From an uncultured Lachnospiraceae bacterium (GTDB lineage: Bacteria > Bacillota > Clostridia > Lachnospirales > Lachnospiraceae), in contig CAMWBY010000028.1 in assembly GCA_947172645.1 (NCBI GenBank), positions 1-34,208 on the forward strand: a stretch of DNA of 34,208 bases. The letters run 5' to 3'. Each line of letters opens with the position of its first letter. Within the stretch, counting starts at the first letter, position 1. Below the pieces are notes generated by a model, which was given only the letters and a program-made list of their open reading frames with translations, ran no database searches and was not told where the DNA came from. This document shows, in pieces, positions 33,520 through 34,208 of this stretch. A program made the position numbers and the translations under genes.

Positions 33520-34197
33520 TCACATGATTTTCCCATCCTCAATGCGGATAATGCGGTCTGCAAGCTGCGCAATCTCCTCATTATGGGTAATCATCACAAT
33601 GGTCTGGGCGAACCGTTGGCTGCTTACTTTTAATAAGCTTAAGACATCTTGGCTCGTCTTGGAATCCAGATTTCCGGTAGGCTCATCCGCCAGTATAATC
33701 GCCGGCTTCGCTGCCAAGGCGCGCGCCATGGCCACCCTCTGCTGCTGCCCGCCAGACAGATTGGCCGGCAGGTTCTGCAATTTGGCTGACAATCCAAGCA
33801 TATCGATAATCTGGCCTACATATTTGCTGTCCGGCTCATTCCCGTCAAGCTGCACCGGCAGCACAATATTTTCATACACATTCAACACCGGCACCAAATT
33901 ATAATTCTGAAACACAAACCCAATCTTCCTGCGCCGAAAAATGGTCAGCTCTTCGTCCTTTAACGTAAAAATTTCCTTGCCGTCCACATTAACCGTCCCC
34001 GAAGTCGGTCTGTCCAACCCGCCAAGCATGTGGAGCAGCGTGCTCTTGCCACTGCCGCTCGTTCCCACCACCGCGGCGAACTCTCCCTTTTCCACCTGCA
34101 GATTCACACCGTCCAGGGCGTGCACTTCATTCTCCCCTTTGCCGTATATTTTTTGCTGACTTGAAATTTTAAATTCCAGTGCAGAAGTAAATTCCAC
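33520..34197 (-). CDS. ABC transporter ATP-binding protein (MacB/LolD type)
   Basis: 225 aa. Complete ATPase motifs: Walker A GTSGSGKS (45-52), Q-loop Gln97 (FVFQNYNLVP), signature LSGGQQQR (147-154), Walker B IILADEPTGNLDS (167-179) and the switch His205 (VMITHNE). The LSGGQQQRVAMARAL and ADEPTGNLD forms are typical of the MacB/LolD family. It would energise the downstream permease. The start is taken as GTG at 34195-34197; an in-frame TAA lies two codons before it, so the gene is complete, but no SD can be seen in the 11 bp left. A CTG six codons in is an alternative. Confidence 0.92.
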   Translation of the reverse strand: MEFTSALEFKISSQQKIYGKGENEVHALDGVNLQVEKGEFAAVVGTSGSGKSTLLHMLGGLDRPTSGTVNVDGKEIFTLKDEELTIFRRRKIGFVFQNYNLVPVLNVYENIVLPVQLDGNEPDSKYVGQIIDMLGLSAKLQNLPANLSGGQQQRVAMARALAAKPAIILADEPTGNLDSKTSQDVLSLLKVSSQRFAQTIVMITHNEEIAQLADRIIRIEDGKIM

Positions 34198-34208
34198 AGC
34201 AGTTTAAA

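Noticed and set aside
1..34208. CRISPR arrays, insertion sequences, prophage or plasmid genes
   Set aside because: No evenly spaced direct repeats, transposase, integrase or phage structural proteins were seen; the window looks like stable chromosome.

Overview
The window looks like part of the chromosome of a flagellated, Gram-positive anaerobe of the class Clostridia, most likely family Lachnospiraceae. Supporting signs are several large flagellins in a row, a DUF6240-type protein, a secretin-less Tad pilus locus with Flp1, DUF5702 and DUF6382/FHA proteins, BofA and DUF2508 (YaaL) sporulation-associated genes, CarD, ComFB and strong GGAGG ribosome binding sites. Family names come from recognition of the translated sequences; no database search was run. 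Almost everything is on the minus strand. Only DUF2508, comFB and the tRNA are on the plus strand.

Layout, left to right. (1) 95-10291: a Tad (tight adherence, Flp-type) pilus operon, transcribed right to left. Its order is prepilin peptidase, TadZ/CpaE, TadA/CpaF ATPase, TadB, a TadC with a large inserted domain, Flp pilin, DUF5702 protein, a TadE-like pseudopilin with tandem Cys/His modules, a second prepilin peptidase, a second TadE-like pseudopilin, and a DUF6382-FHA protein. It has a near-consensus promoter (10441-10469), an unassigned structured 100-nt leader (10331-10430) and apparently an AUU start codon. (2) 10506-11357: bofA and, divergently, a DUF2508/YaaL gene. (3) 11442-21082: a flagellin island of fliS, three different flagellins, a 1034-aa DUF6240/FliK-like protein and a double zinc-ribbon protein. 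The middle flagellin carries an embedded HExxH...E metallopeptidase (flagellinolysin). Two sigma-28 (SigD)-type promoters are visible. (4) 21330-26393: glycogen branching enzyme glgB, preceded by a TPR protein whose C-terminal AAA+-like domain has lost its P-loop. (5) 26700-28439: rsmA (ksgA) and tatD. (6) 28588-28660: tRNA-Lys(CTT) with promoter and terminator. (7) 28750-30652: an ArsP_2-type metal permease, divergent comFB, and carD. (8) 30871-34197: an FtsX/MacB-type ABC permease and its ATPase, running to the right edge.

The two surface machines (Tad pilus and flagellar filament) lie side by side, separated only by the bofA/DUF2508 pair. The peptidases, ATPase and platform proteins would make and assemble pseudopilins that share a G-x4-E (or variant) processing motif. 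The flagellin island would build a mixed filament that includes a proteolytic subunit, with FliS as chaperone. Start sites of several genes were moved from the longest reading frame on the basis of Shine-Dalgarno position, overlap with the upstream gene and family length.
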